Below, in pieces: positions 32,499 to 41,762 of a DNA stretch of 64,000 bases. The first letter of the stretch is position 1, and each line of letters opens with the position of its first letter. Source of the stretch: Fodinicola acaciae (GTDB lineage: Bacteria > Actinomycetota > Actinomycetes > Mycobacteriales > HKI-0501); assembly GCF_010993745.1 (NCBI RefSeq), contig NZ_WOTN01000002.1, forward strand, positions 1,178,001 to 1,242,000, in the 5' to 3' direction. The notes under the pieces are model-generated. The model ran no database searches, was not told the DNA's origin, and was given only the letters and a program-made list of their open reading frames with translations. Both the position numbers and the translations under genes were made by a program.

Positions 32499-32906
32499 TC
32501 AGCGACCGGCGGCGAATGCCGGTGGTGCGCCGATCGGGCTCAGGTGGATGCCGGCGAGCAGCCACCGGCCGTCACGTCGTACGACCACGTGCGTCGACCG
32601 GAAACTGCCATCCACGCGATTGCCGCGAAAGGCCGTTTTCTGCGTGTGCCGGCCGACGATGACGGCCGTGTCGCCATAGTCGCGGATCGCCAGCTCGTCC
32701 CACACCAGCTCCTCGGTGACCAGGTCACCGGTCCGATAGCGCATCATCCACTGGTCGTGGTCGAGCACGAACCCGAGCGGTCCGACCAGTGTGAAGTCGT
32801 CGGTCACCAGTTCGCCGAGCGCACTCGTGTCGCCGCGCACCTCGGCGGCGGCCCACGTCTCGCCGAGTGCGTGCAGCTGCGCGTCCGTCGTCAACTGAGT
32901 CGTCAC
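32499..32906 (-). CDS. SnoaL/DUF4440-like protein
   Basis: A 135-residue cytoplasmic protein of the NTF2-like (SnoaL/DUF4440) cone fold: LHALGETWAAAEVRGDTSAL, FTLVGPLGFVLDHDQWMMRY, YGDTAVIVGRHTQKT, and the C-terminal FRSTHVVVRRDGRWLLAGIH strand pair. Members bind small hydrophobic ligands or act as minor hydrolases and isomerases. The GTG at 32906 is preferred over an ATG 15 bases upstream because GAGGAGG sits at the right distance. That RBS and the GTG are inside one arm of a 13-base perfect inverted repeat (32904-32949), so translation may be controlled by RNA folding. Confidence 0.85.
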   Translation of the reverse strand: MTTQLTTDAQLHALGETWAAAEVRGDTSALGELVTDDFTLVGPLGFVLDHDQWMMRYRTGDLVTEELVWDELAIRDYGDTAVIVGRHTQKTAFRGNRVDGSFRSTHVVVRRDGRWLLAGIHLSPIGAPPAFAAGR

Positions 32907-32949
32907 GATCGTCCTCCTCATCTTTGGCTCCCTGCCGAGGACGATCGTG
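32904..32949 (-). promoter_or_regulatory. RBS-sequestering inverted repeat at the SnoaL-like start
   Basis: On the minus strand CACGATCGTCCTC (complement of 32937-32949) pairs perfectly with GAGGACGATCGTG (complement of 32904-32916). The second arm contains most of the GAGGAGG RBS and the GTG start. The loop is 20 bases. In RNA it would hide the start; in DNA it could be a repressor palindrome. It lies 55 bases after the subtilase stop. Confidence 0.6.
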
Positions 32950-33004
32950 CGGCGACCCGGTCGTACGAACATCGGCCAACTGGCTAAGGACCTCCTCCGG
33001 CGCG

Positions 33005-36000
33005 TCAGCGGCCAACGCCGACCGCGTCGTACGACGTCTGGGAAACGGTGTTGCCGTACGAGTCGGTCGCGTCGACCTGCCAGCTGACGCTGGTGGCAGT
33101 CGCCGGCGCGTTGAACAACAGCCGATAGCGATCGCCGGCCGGCCAGCCATAGCCGCGCTGCCACGTCTTCCCGCCGTCAAAGCTGAGTTTGACCGACACC
33201 GTACGGAAACGCGCGGTGGCCGGATGCGCCGACGGTTCGTAGAACGGTGCGACGCTCATCGCGTTGAGGCCCGGCCTGATCTTGTTGGTCAGGCCGACAC
33301 CGGCGACCTGGAACCGCAGATGCAGCAACCGCTGCACGGCACACGGGTCCGGCTTTCCGTCCATGAAGGTCTGGAAACAGTACGTGTTGGCGATGTCCGC
33401 GGTTTTCGGCCGGCTGGAGGCAAAAGTCCACTCGCCGTGCTGCCGCGCACCGTACTGGTAGAGATGCTGCGACGCGAGCGGCCCGGTGTTGAGATCCCAG
33501 TCGGTCACCAGCTTGAGCCGCGCCGGTTGCGCCGGCAGCTGGTAAAGGATCGGATTTCCGGCTGTCGGCAACGGTTTTCCGTCCGCGTAGACGGTCGTCC
33601 GCGTGCCCTGCACCGACTGCAGGCCGTTGGTGACCACCGGATCCGTGTGCGCGTACATCGGCACGACCGACAGCACATCGCCGCGCCGACACGCGAAGCA
33701 CCACCCCATCCGCACGTCGTTGTTGTCGCTCTGTGCCGCCGAAACCTCCGCTGGTCCGATGCTGCGCGGCGCGTCGAGCCAGTGTTCGGCCGGCATCCGG
33801 CCGGCTCGCAACGGCGTACGCCGCTCCTCCCAGGTCGGCGTGCGAGCGCTCGGCGAGGCGTCGCGGATCCACAGCATGCCAGGCTCGACCGGTCCGACCA
33901 GTTCCTCGCGCGTGCCTGGCCGGTTGAGATATGTCCAGTAGATCGGCACGACCTTGCCGTGCACGCCGAGCGGCGTCATGCCGACGCCGCTGCTCGCGAC
34001 TCCGGCGACGTCCTGGTCGCCGTGATACGTCGTCGGAATGCTGGCGAGTTTCCGGTCAGAGACACGGAAAGTCGGGTCGGCCGGGATGCCGTCCAGCAGA
34101 TACGACAGTCGATACGTGTACGGCGTGTCCGGCGTGCCGGTGTAGGTCACGGTCACCGGACCATGGTCGAGGAGTGCGTTAAGCGCGTCCGCGACGTCGG
34201 CATCGATGTTGAGCAGCGGCACATACGCACTTCCCCAACCGTACGGGTAAAAGCACATGCGGCCGTCGTTTTGCAGGACGCCGAGCGCGCCGGCGTCGCG
34301 TGCGGCGATCAGCTGCTCGTCGGGGATCTCACAGGAGTCGGCCGGCACCTCCATGAGAGCGAGCGCTCCGCGCAGCTGCGGTTTCTCCGCCGGATCGATG
34401 GTCGAGCCGACCCGTACGATCGGTACGCGCCGATGTGTGCCGGCGAGTTTCCGGAAGTCACCGGCATAAGTCTGGTAGGTCAGCGCCACCGGCTGGCCGC
34501 GTCCGTTTTTGCTGTCGATGTTCATCGTCGCCAGCGGCGCACCTCGTACGGCGTCGTACTTGAAGGACATCTTGCCGACAGAGACAGGTTTCGTCGGCGT
34601 CACATAGGCTTCGTCGACGACGCCGATCCCCATGGTCTGGCCCGCGACGTCACCGGTGGCACCGGCTCGCCGATATCCGAAGCCACCGGCGTAGTTCTGG
34701 CTCGGCCGTTGGGTGAGGGTGCGCAGCGGCTTGGCATCGGAGTCGTTGAGCTGGATGTCGGCCGGGCCGGTGACGGTCACCTCCGGATTGACCAGGACGT
34801 AGGACGCGATGTGTCCGTTGGATCCGCTCAGTGTCTGGTGCATGACGCCGACCATCCAGTGGCCGCGCCAGAGCGGCACCGAAAGCGACGCACTCCGATA
34901 GTCCGGTGCGAAGACCGGACGCATGCTCGTGGCATTCGGCAGTTGCTCGAGCGGATCGTCGAGGTTGTAGACGTAGAGGTTGACGCCGGCGAAGACCTGG
35001 TCGGCAAAGGTCATCCTGATCGTCACCGGATAGACCGGCGGACTCACGCGAAGCGCGATGGGCGTACGCACCTGCACGCCACCTGCCGCGGTCGCCAGCA
35101 CGACTCCCGAGTAGATGCCGGGCGTCACTTTGGCGCTGTCCAACGAAATGATGGCGGTCACGGTGCCGTGTGCGGGCACGGTCACGGACGCCGGCATGGT
35201 CAATGCCGGCCCGCCGTCGGCGTTGTTGGGCGCCTTCAGACTCGCGGTGAGCGTCAGTGTGACCGGTGTGTCGCCGTCGTTGCGATATCCGGCCGCCTTG
35301 TCGATTTTGCCGCTGCCGTTCTCGTCTTTGCGGCCGAAGTCGAGACTTCCGGTCGTGCCGGTGACTTTCTGCGTGGTCGCGCGGACCAGGTCGACCCGGC
35401 CGGCGCCCTGCTGGTAGACCGTGTAGCCGTCGTCCCTGCTGGTCGCCATCAACGCGGATTTCAGTTGTTGGTTGGTCCAGTCAGGATGTTCCTGCGCGAG
35501 GATCGCCGCGGAACCGGTCACGTGCGGGGTGGCCATCGACGTGCCGGACATCTTCGTGTAGTGGTCGTCGACCGGCTCGCCGATGACCGCCTTGCCGGCC
35601 TTCGCGGCCACGATGTTCACGCCTGGCGCGGAAATGTCCGGCTTGCCGACGTGGTCGTCGCGCAGCAGCGGACCGGTGCTGGACCGCGGGTCGAGCTGGT
35701 CGGTCTTGGTGACCATGCCGACGGTCAGCGCGGCGTTCGCGTTTCCCGGCGAGCCCACCGTGGAAGCCCCAGCAAGGCCGGAGTTTCCGGCGGCGACAAC
35801 GAAAAGCGTCGATGTCGTCGCGCTCAGCCGGTCGACCGCCTGCGCGCCGAGGTCTTGCTCGTACGTCGGCGGAGCATCGCCGCCGAGGCTGAGGTTGACC
35901 ACCTTGGCGCCCTGTGCCGCGGCCCATTCCATGCCGGCGATCACCGCCGACTCTGGTCCCTCGCCGGCGTCCGGCAGCACTTTTCCGACCATCAGCTCGA

Positions 36001-36895
36001 CATCCGGCGCGACACCGCGATATTTGCCGCCCGACGCGGCACCGCTGCCGGTGATGATCGATGCGACGTGCGTACCGTGGCCGAAACCGTCCTCGATGCT
36101 CGCGTCCGGTGTGAAGTTGGCGGTGGCACCGATTTTGCCGGCGAAATCCGGATGATGCGTGTCGATGCCGGTGTCCAGCACGGCGACTTTCACGCCTTTT
36201 CCGGTGTAGCCGGCGGCCCAGGCCTGCGGCGCGCCGATCATCGGCACGCTCTGGTCGAGGCTCGCCCGCACCTTCCGGTCGAGCCAGATTTTCGTGACGC
36301 CCTTGCTGGCCGCCAGCGACTTGGCCTGTCTTCCCTTGCTCGCCAGCTGCGACCAGAAGCCGCCAGCGCTGGCTTTTGTCAGGCGTACGGCCGAAGCGTG
36401 CACGCTGGTCAGCGCGTGGGTCACCGACGTGCCGGCGAGGCTGTCCGCGGTCGCGTTCAGTTTCGCGGTCGCCACCGACGGCGCGAACTGCGCGATCAGC
36501 GGCAGCTGGCCGGTGGCGTTGTCGCCATAACCGTGATCGGCCAGGTAGGTGACGTCGAACAGCGCCGGATCCAGCTCGCCGGTGGACACCAGCTGCTGAG
36601 CGTCATCCGGCACGACAAACTGGTGGCCGCGCGCTTCGGTCGTCCGATAGCTCGGCTGTGAGCCGTCCGCCCGACGTACCATCCGCACCGACATCGTCCG
36701 TACGCCGTCGGGGCCGGCCGCGCCGAAGCTGACCTGGTCGCCGGTCACCAACGTGATCGTGGTGCCGGCCGACGCCGTGGTGCCCGGCGGCGGTGCACTC
36801 GGCGGCGGACTCGCCGTCGCCGGAGCGGACAACGTCGCGGCCACCGTCGCGGCGATCGCGATAGCGCTAAACACGCGAAGAGAACGGCCAGTCAC
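33005..36895 (-). CDS. Giant secreted S8 subtilase
   Basis: A 1296-residue exported serine peptidase. Signal peptide at about residues 1-28 (VFSAIAIAATVAATLSAPAT), then a propeptide-like region (ITLVTGDQVSFG). The catalytic triad is in VAVLDTGIDTHHPD (Asp), GFGHGTHVAS (His) and MSGTSMATPHVTGSAAIL (Ser), with VVAAGNSG for the oxyanion Asn, all within residues about 215-480. The remaining 800 residues are beta-rich extensions, including a PA-like segment and Ig-like modules, which usually bind or position substrate. Start GTG has AAGGAG seven bases ahead. It has a paralogue at 57324-60977, and a TrmB/LuxR-like regulator lies divergent to it. Confidence 0.94.
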   Translation of the reverse strand: MTGRSLRVFSAIAIAATVAATLSAPATASPPPSAPPPGTTASAGTTITLVTGDQVSFGAAGPDGVRTMSVRMVRRADGSQPSYRTTEARGHQFVVPDDAQQLVSTGELDPALFDVTYLADHGYGDNATGQLPLIAQFAPSVATAKLNATADSLAGTSVTHALTSVHASAVRLTKASAGGFWSQLASKGRQAKSLAASKGVTKIWLDRKVRASLDQSVPMIGAPQAWAAGYTGKGVKVAVLDTGIDTHHPDFAGKIGATANFTPDASIEDGFGHGTHVASIITGSGAASGGKYRGVAPDVELMVGKVLPDAGEGPESAVIAGMEWAAAQGAKVVNLSLGGDAPPTYEQDLGAQAVDRLSATTSTLFVVAAGNSGLAGASTVGSPGNANAALTVGMVTKTDQLDPRSSTGPLLRDDHVGKPDISAPGVNIVAAKAGKAVIGEPVDDHYTKMSGTSMATPHVTGSAAILAQEHPDWTNQQLKSALMATSRDDGYTVYQQGAGRVDLVRATTQKVTGTTGSLDFGRKDENGSGKIDKAAGYRNDGDTPVTLTLTASLKAPNNADGGPALTMPASVTVPAHGTVTAIISLDSAKVTPGIYSGVVLATAAGGVQVRTPIALRVSPPVYPVTIRMTFADQVFAGVNLYVYNLDDPLEQLPNATSMRPVFAPDYRSASLSVPLWRGHWMVGVMHQTLSGSNGHIASYVLVNPEVTVTGPADIQLNDSDAKPLRTLTQRPSQNYAGGFGYRRAGATGDVAGQTMGIGVVDEAYVTPTKPVSVGKMSFKYDAVRGAPLATMNIDSKNGRGQPVALTYQTYAGDFRKLAGTHRRVPIVRVGSTIDPAEKPQLRGALALMEVPADSCEIPDEQLIAARDAGALGVLQNDGRMCFYPYGWGSAYVPLLNIDADVADALNALLDHGPVTVTYTGTPDTPYTYRLSYLLDGIPADPTFRVSDRKLASIPTTYHGDQDVAGVASSGVGMTPLGVHGKVVPIYWTYLNRPGTREELVGPVEPGMLWIRDASPSARTPTWEERRTPLRAGRMPAEHWLDAPRSIGPAEVSAAQSDNNDVRMGWCFACRRGDVLSVVPMYAHTDPVVTNGLQSVQGTRTTVYADGKPLPTAGNPILYQLPAQPARLKLVTDWDLNTGPLASQHLYQYGARQHGEWTFASSRPKTADIANTYCFQTFMDGKPDPCAVQRLLHLRFQVAGVGLTNKIRPGLNAMSVAPFYEPSAHPATARFRTVSVKLSFDGGKTWQRGYGWPAGDRYRLLFNAPATATSVSWQVDATDSYGNTVSQTSYDAVGVGR

Positions 36896-36998
36896 CCATG
36901 GCTCCTTGCGGCGTTTGTGGTGCTCGCGTCATCGGTCATGATGAGACTGAGCGCCGATCGCCGGCCTGTAAACACGTGCCGCTGTCCGGTTTCAGCCG

Positions 36999-37027
36999 TT
37001 GACATGGATCGGCCAGGCAATCAAAAT
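36999..37027 (+). promoter_or_regulatory. Consensus promoter for a leaderless regulator gene
   Basis: TTGACA at 36999-37004, 17 bases, then CAAAAT at 37022-37027. The expected transcription start, six to eight bases on, falls on or beside the GTG at 37035. No RBS is visible, so a leaderless mRNA is the simplest reading. It lies 104 bases from the divergent subtilase start. Confidence 0.6.
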
Positions 37028-37034
37028 CCGGACT

Positions 37035-37835
37035 GTGGTGGACAGTGTTGGTGCGCTAAAGGCGCTGCTCGCCGAACAACGCCGTTCGCTGGAACAGGCC
37101 GAGCTCCATCTCGCCGAGCTCGATCGCCAGCACCGGCGCGATCCGTCCGATCTGGCGGAGTCCGCGGTCGAGGTCGTCTACGGCATCGACGCGCACGACC
37201 GCATGGTGGAGCTGCACCGCAGAGCGACCGACCAGATCCGGTCATTCGAAATGCCGCCGTACGCGAAGAAACTCGAGCACGCCGACACCGCCGGCGCTCG
37301 CGACGGCCTGTCCCGCGGTCTGCGCCACCGCATCCTCTATTCACGCGCCGCCGTCGAGGTGCAGGGCGTCGCGATGCTGACCGCGTGCCTGGACGCCGGC
37401 GAGGAAGCCAGAGTCACCGGCGACGTGCCGATCCGGCTGTCGATCTATGACGACAGCGCCGCCACATTGCCGGTGACAACCGGCCAGCCGATCACCGACG
37501 GCCTGATGGTCGTACGTCCCGGCGGCATGCTCGACGCCTTGGTCGCGCTTTTCGAGATGGTGTGGGCCAGATCCCTGCCATTGGGCCTGGAAAGGAGCAC
37601 CGATCCGGAGACGACCGACAACGTCGACGATGAAGTTTTCGTCGCATTGCTGGCCGCTGGCACCAGCGACACCGCCATCGCACGGCAGCTCAACATCAGC
37701 GTGCGTACCGTCGGTCGAAAGGTCCAGCGACTGCTGGCCGACGTCAACGCCGCGACCCGCTTCCAAGCCGGCGTCGCCATCGGCATGTCCCGCGCGCTAC
37801 CACTAGCGACGACGGTTTCGCAGGTTCGGTCCTGA
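37035..37835 (+). CDS. TrmB/LuxR-like HTH regulator, short form, next to subtilase
   Basis: A 266-residue protein. It begins with a coiled coil (ALKALLAEQRRSLEQAELHL), continues with a sensor region (AESAVEVVYGIDAHDRMVEL, GLRHRILYSRAAVEVQG) and ends with a LuxR-type HTH (ALLAAGTSDTAIARQLNISV then RTVGRKVQRLL). The product of 61034-62014 has the same order but with an extra N-terminal TrmB-like HTH, so this copy lacks that domain or was trimmed. The start at 37035 is chosen from the promoter position (leaderless). It is divergent from the giant subtilase and probably controls it. Confidence 0.82.
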   Translation: MVDSVGALKALLAEQRRSLEQAELHLAELDRQHRRDPSDLAESAVEVVYGIDAHDRMVELHRRATDQIRSFEMPPYAKKLEHADTAGARDGLSRGLRHRILYSRAAVEVQGVAMLTACLDAGEEARVTGDVPIRLSIYDDSAATLPVTTGQPITDGLMVVRPGGMLDALVALFEMVWARSLPLGLERSTDPETTDNVDDEVFVALLAAGTSDTAIARQLNISVRTVGRKVQRLLADVNAATRFQAGVAIGMSRALPLATTVSQVRS

Positions 37836-37858
37836 TTCCGGCCGGTGTCCAGCCTATA

Positions 37859-37903
37859 TAACGATGGTACGGCGATATGTCCGGGTCGGCCGTACTATCG
37901 TTA
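37859..37903. terminator. Bidirectional terminator between regulator and ABC permease
   Basis: TAACGATGGTACGGC (37859-37873) pairs with GCCGTACTATCGTTA (37889-37903): 15 pairs with a single G-T mismatch and a 15-base loop. It lies between two convergent genes and can serve both directions. Confidence 0.65.
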
Positions 37904-37922
37904 CATCGGCGAAAGCCGACGG

Positions 37923-39488
37923 CTAGCCGAAGTTGCGGCGGTGGAGGGCGACCAACCCGCCGCCGGCAAACAATACGGTCAGAGCAACCAAGACCACAGC
38001 CGGCAAGACACTGTACGCACCACCAGCGACGGTGTTCGGCAGGTAGTGGAAAGGCTCGAAGGGCAAGCCAGCCCACTGACCGTACAACGGGCCGACGATC
38101 CGGCCGGAGATCGCGACATATGCCCAGACGAGCCAGCCGATGGCGACCGACCACCGCGGCACGAAGCCGTACGCCAGCATGCAAATCGCCCCGACCAGCC
38201 ACGCCGCCGGCGTCATCCCGAGCGTGCCGCCCAAAATCCGTGGCACGTCCGACCATGAGCCGCTGACCAGCAAAACAAATGACACACCATAAACGAGACC
38301 GGCGACGGCCAACAGCGCCAGGGTCCCGAGCCACATGACGACCAGATGCCCGACGGCCCAACGAAACCGCGTCAGAGTCGTCCCCTGCAGGGCCTCCGCT
38401 CGGCCACTCGATTCCTCATTGTGCAGACGCTGCATCATGACGACCGGATAGAGCGCGATCACGTACGCGAAAATCAGGACCAGCGACCACAGCGCGCCAT
38501 CGATGACCGTGGCGCCGGAGGTGCCGGTGAAGTTTTTCAGCAGCAGATCGACAGAACGACTCGGAGCGTTGGCCAGCTGGTACGCGAGCGTGCTCATCCC
38601 ACCAGCTGCCACGGCGAAAACGCCGACGCCGATGGCCCATTTCGCCAACAGCGCACGATGCAGCCGCCAGGCGAGGGCAAGAGCGCCGTGCAGGCCGGGA
38701 GCGGACGCCGGCCCCGGCCGCTGCGGGATGACACCGGCACCGAGATCGCGGCGATCCGCCAGCGCGTACGCCAGAACGGTCAGCGCGGCGGTCACCAAAA
38801 CCGGCACCAGCAAGACCCACCACCGATTGGCATTGTACGGCGACACCAGGTGGCTCCAGCCGATCGGCGAAATGTATTTCATCCAATACAGACCGCTCGC
38901 GTCACCCGCATAACGCAGCACGTACGCGACGCCGAGGACCGCCAGCGCGATCACGCGAGCGGTACGCGCGTTTTGCGCCAGCTGCGCGGCAACAGCCGCA
39001 ATGGCGGCGAAGACCCAGCCGGCCGCGACGATGGCGGCACCGTACGCGATCGAGCCAGGTGGATCGAAGACCACCAATGACACCAAAATGCCGCCGAGCA
39101 GGCTGATCCCACCGGCCATCGACAGAGCAGCGGTCAACGGCGCGCGCCGGCTGACGCGCAATATCTCGATGCGGCCGGCGTCCTCGTCGGCGCGCGTGTG
39201 CCGGATGACGGTCATGATCGACGCGAGAGCGATCGACACATAAAGAAATCCGCCGCTGCGCCACGCAGCCATGTAACCGAGATCAGGGATCACATAGTCG
39301 CCACCAAGCGCGCGAAAAAACGCGTTGTGGTTGATCATCGTCACATACGCGTGCATCAGCTCCGCAGTCGGCATGTTGCGCTTGATGTAGGCGATCATCG
39401 TCAGCGCTCCGACGACCAGCAGCAAAAGCCACCATGGCGCGAAAACCCGCTCGCGGCGCAGCGCAAGCCGGATCAGTCGAAAGGTCAT
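37923..39488 (-). CDS. ABC exporter permease, ABC-2 like
   Basis: A 521-residue membrane protein with about 12 helices in two similar halves, starting [20 protein letters not shown]. Two six-helix halves fused in one chain match the permease partner of tetronasin-type exporters seen with a TetR regulator. It pairs with the ATPase encoded just upstream; the ATG overlaps the ATPase stop (ATGA). It should export a hydrophobic compound or drug; substrate unknown. Confidence 0.88.
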   Translation of the reverse strand: MTFRLIRLALRRERVFAPWWLLLLVVGALTMIAYIKRNMPTAELMHAYVTMINHNAFFRALGGDYVIPDLGYMAAWRSGGFLYVSIALASIMTVIRHTRADEDAGRIEILRVSRRAPLTAALSMAGGISLLGGILVSLVVFDPPGSIAYGAAIVAAGWVFAAIAAVAAQLAQNARTARVIALAVLGVAYVLRYAGDASGLYWMKYISPIGWSHLVSPYNANRWWVLLVPVLVTAALTVLAYALADRRDLGAGVIPQRPGPASAPGLHGALALAWRLHRALLAKWAIGVGVFAVAAGGMSTLAYQLANAPSRSVDLLLKNFTGTSGATVIDGALWSLVLIFAYVIALYPVVMMQRLHNEESSGRAEALQGTTLTRFRWAVGHLVVMWLGTLALLAVAGLVYGVSFVLLVSGSWSDVPRILGGTLGMTPAAWLVGAICMLAYGFVPRWSVAIGWLVWAYVAISGRIVGPLYGQWAGLPFEPFHYLPNTVAGGAYSVLPAVVLVALTVLFAGGGLVALHRRNFG

Positions 39489-40360
39489 CGCGCCGCTCCG
39501 GAATAGTGTCGCAGAAACATTTCCTCCAGCGTCGGGGGACGGCTGACGACACTGCGTACGCCAATCGACCCGAGATGCCGCATTGCCTTGCTCAGCCCGG
39601 AAGTGTCGACCTCGAAAGTCGTCACGCCGTCGCAGGTCCGGACGTTGTGCACACCGGCCAATTCCGCCAGACCGTCCGCCGGTCCGAGAAGCTCCGCGCG
39701 TACGGACGTACGCGTCAACGCGCGCAGATCGGCGAGCGTGCCGGTGTCGATCGCGCGGCCGTCGCGAATGATCGTGACGCGGTCGCACATCGCCTCGACC
39801 TCGTCGAGCAGATGGCTCGACAACAGCACGGTGCGGTCCTGTTCGCGGATGACCTCGCGGAAAGTCATCTCCATCAACGGATCCAGGCCCGAGGTCGGCT
39901 CGTCGAGCACCAACAGCTCGGCGTCGGTCGCCAGCGCACCGATGAGCGCCACCTTCTGGCGGTTGCCTTTCGAGTACGCGCGCACGCGCTTGCGCGGATC
40001 GAGGTCGAAGCGCGCGATCAGCTCGTCTCGCCGCGCGCGACTGCCGTGCCCGTCCATCAGCAGGTCGATGACCTCACCGCCGGACAGACCCGGCCAGAGC
40101 GTGACATCGCCGGGGACGTACGCGATCCGCCGGTGCAGCGCGGTCGCGTCGCGCCACGGATCGCCGCCGAGCAGCCGCGCGGTGCCGCTGTCGGCGCGCA
40201 GCATGCCGAGCAGGATGCGGATCGTTGTCGTCTTTCCGGCGCCGTTCGGGCCGAGAAAGCCGTGCACCTCGCCGTGCGCGACGGTGAGGTCGAGGCCGTC
40301 GAGTGCGGTCGTACGGCCAAACGTTTTTACCAGGCGCCGCACGGAAATCGCGTCAGTCAT
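39485..40360 (-). CDS. ABC exporter ATP-binding protein
   Basis: A 291-residue ATPase. Walker [18 protein letters not shown] near residue 36, Q-loop region [20 protein letters not shown], signature [16 protein letters not shown] (variant of LSGGQ), Walker [16 protein letters not shown] and H-loop LLSSHLLDE. The C-terminal 80 residues form the usual regulatory domain of drug and polyketide exporters. It lies between the TetR and permease genes with overlapping starts and stops on both sides, so all three form one operon. Confidence 0.95.
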   Translation of the reverse strand: MTDAISVRRLVKTFGRTTALDGLDLTVAHGEVHGFLGPNGAGKTTTIRILLGMLRADSGTARLLGGDPWRDATALHRRIAYVPGDVTLWPGLSGGEVIDLLMDGHGSRARRDELIARFDLDPRKRVRAYSKGNRQKVALIGALATDAELLVLDEPTSGLDPLMEMTFREVIREQDRTVLLSSHLLDEVEAMCDRVTIIRDGRAIDTGTLADLRALTRTSVRAELLGPADGLAELAGVHNVRTCDGVTTFEVDTSGLSKAMRHLGSIGVRSVVSRPPTLEEMFLRHYSGAAR

Positions 40361-40997
40361 GGTCGCCTTCTGGGTGCGGGAGGCGCGACCGGATGGCCGC
40401 GGCCTCGGCTTCGCTGAGATAGGGATGGGAGTAGAGATCGAGCAAAACGCGCGCGAGCAGGTGCTCGCCTTCCGCGCTGAACACGTCGACACCGAGCCGG
40501 CGCGAGACGTGTTCCTGCAGCAGCGACACGGAAAGTGCCATCGCCGCGGCGACGGTCGCGCGTGCCTCGCGCGGTGAGTCGGCCGGCGTCGTACGCCTGC
40601 GGTCGTCCTCCGCCAGCCACTGCGCGCTCAGATCGACCAGCGTGTCGAAGAACGGCGCCGCTCGGCCTTCGACGAGCGCACGCACGACGTACGCGCGATA
40701 CGGACCGAAAGCCGCGCCGGCCACCGCGACGTAGTTGACCTGGCCCGGCGCCGCGTCGGTCCTGACCTGCTCGTTGATGCGTTCGACTGTCCTGGCCAGA
40801 TACGTGTCGCAGGCGTCGCGCAGCGACTCCTTCGATCCGAAATGGTGCCTGACCAGGCCATACGACACTCCGGCTGCCTCCGCGATGCCGCGCAGCGTCG
40901 CGCGGTCGAAGCCGAGCTCGCCAAACTGCCGCATCGCCGCGTCGCGGATCCGCGCGCGCGCCGTCAGGTCCTCCGGCTCATGCAACGAACTGTCCAT
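40353..40997 (-). CDS. TetR/AcrR family regulator of the ABC exporter
   Basis: A 214-residue repressor candidate. The N-terminal HTH is clear: [40 protein letters not shown] and [12 protein letters not shown]. The rest is the ligand-binding helical bundle. Its stop overlaps the ATPase start by eight bases. A 16-base palindrome at 40990-41005 covers its own start codon, the usual site for autorepression. The likely inducer is the compound exported by the ABC system. Confidence 0.93.
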   Translation of the reverse strand: MDSSLHEPEDLTARARIRDAAMRQFGELGFDRATLRGIAEAAGVSYGLVRHHFGSKESLRDACDTYLARTVERINEQVRTDAAPGQVNYVAVAGAAFGPYRAYVVRALVEGRAAPFFDTLVDLSAQWLAEDDRRRTTPADSPREARATVAAAMALSVSLLQEHVSRRLGVDVFSAEGEHLLARVLLDLYSHPYLSEAEAAAIRSRLPHPEGDHD

Positions 40998-41005
40998 GTG
41001 GACAG
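40990..41005. promoter_or_regulatory. Palindrome over the tetR start codon
   Basis: CTGTCCATGTGGACAG: seven-base perfect arms with a two-base centre, covering the TetR ATG at 40995-40997 and lying 37 bases from the divergent FHA gene start. A bound TetR dimer here could block both directions. Confidence 0.6.
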
Positions 41006-41042
41006 CTTACTATCCAAACGAGCAGTAGCGTACGGTGTTGCC

Positions 41043-41762
41043 GTGACTTTGGTCCCAGGATCACTCAGCGTGGCCGGCGGCATCACCGCCGCGCCGGCGG
41101 ACGGGACGGTGGTCCGGTTCGGCCGCAACCGGCCGGAGGTCGACATCTGCGTCGGCGAGGACGACCTGCAGGTCAGTCGCGTGCACGGCCTGCTGACCTG
41201 CCGCGACGGCCACTGGTGGCTGGACGTGGTCGGCCGTACGCCGATCCGGTTGCCAGGCTCGGTGCTGCTGCACAGCGACGCCGATCCGGTGCCGCTGCCG
41301 ACCGGCTACACACCGTTGGTGTTGCAGGGTTCGCGCGGTCGCGAGCACCAGCTGGAGTTGTACGTCGCCGGCGCGAAAGGCCGCCGGCCGCCGTCGCTGC
41401 CGGCCAACGAGACCGAGGAGCCGAGGCGCTGGCGGCTCATGCCGACCGAGCGGCTGGTGCTGGTCGTGCTCGCACAGCGCTATCTACGGAATGACCGGCA
41501 TCCGCAGCCGCTGTCCCGCCAGCAGATCGCGCTGGAGCTGGCCGAGCTCCAACCGGAGATTGGCTGGACGGTGAAGAAGGTGGAGCACTACGTCTCGACC
41601 GTACGCAACCGGCTGTCGCGCAGCGGTGTCTTCGGCCTGCGGCGCGACGAGGTCGGCGAGCCGGTCGGCATGACGCTGGCCGCCAACCTGGTGCACGAGC
41701 TGCTCAACTCCTCCAGCCTGCTGCCGACCGACCTCGAGCTTCTCAACGAGGCAGCCGACTGA
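41043..41762 (+). CDS. FHA-domain protein with C-terminal winged-helix-like region
   Basis: A 239-residue cytoplasmic protein. Residues 20-110 are an FHA phosphothreonine-binding domain: VVRFGRNRPEVDICVGEDDL then QVSRVHGLLTCRDGHWWLDV, with the conserved Gly-Arg and Ser-Arg-x-His. Residues 135-215 look like an HTH (LPLSRQQIALELAELQPEIG-type block, KKVEHYVSTVRNRLSRSG). It overlaps the convergent Ser/Thr kinase gene by 20 bases, so it is a natural candidate target or reader of that kinase. Start is GTG without a clear RBS. Confidence 0.83.
   Translation: MTLVPGSLSVAGGITAAPADGTVVRFGRNRPEVDICVGEDDLQVSRVHGLLTCRDGHWWLDVVGRTPIRLPGSVLLHSDADPVPLPTGYTPLVLQGSRGREHQLELYVAGAKGRRPPSLPANETEEPRRWRLMPTERLVLVVLAQRYLRNDRHPQPLSRQQIALELAELQPEIGWTVKKVEHYVSTVRNRLSRSGVFGLRRDEVGEPVGMTLAANLVHELLNSSSLLPTDLELLNEAAD

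Noticed and set aside
32867-36661. A 1264-codon open frame on the plus strand opposite the first subtilase
   Set aside because: It mirrors a protein with a clear catalytic triad, signal peptide and RBS. Its own translation is Arg/Gly/Val-rich with no domain. Such antisense frames are normal in high-GC DNA.
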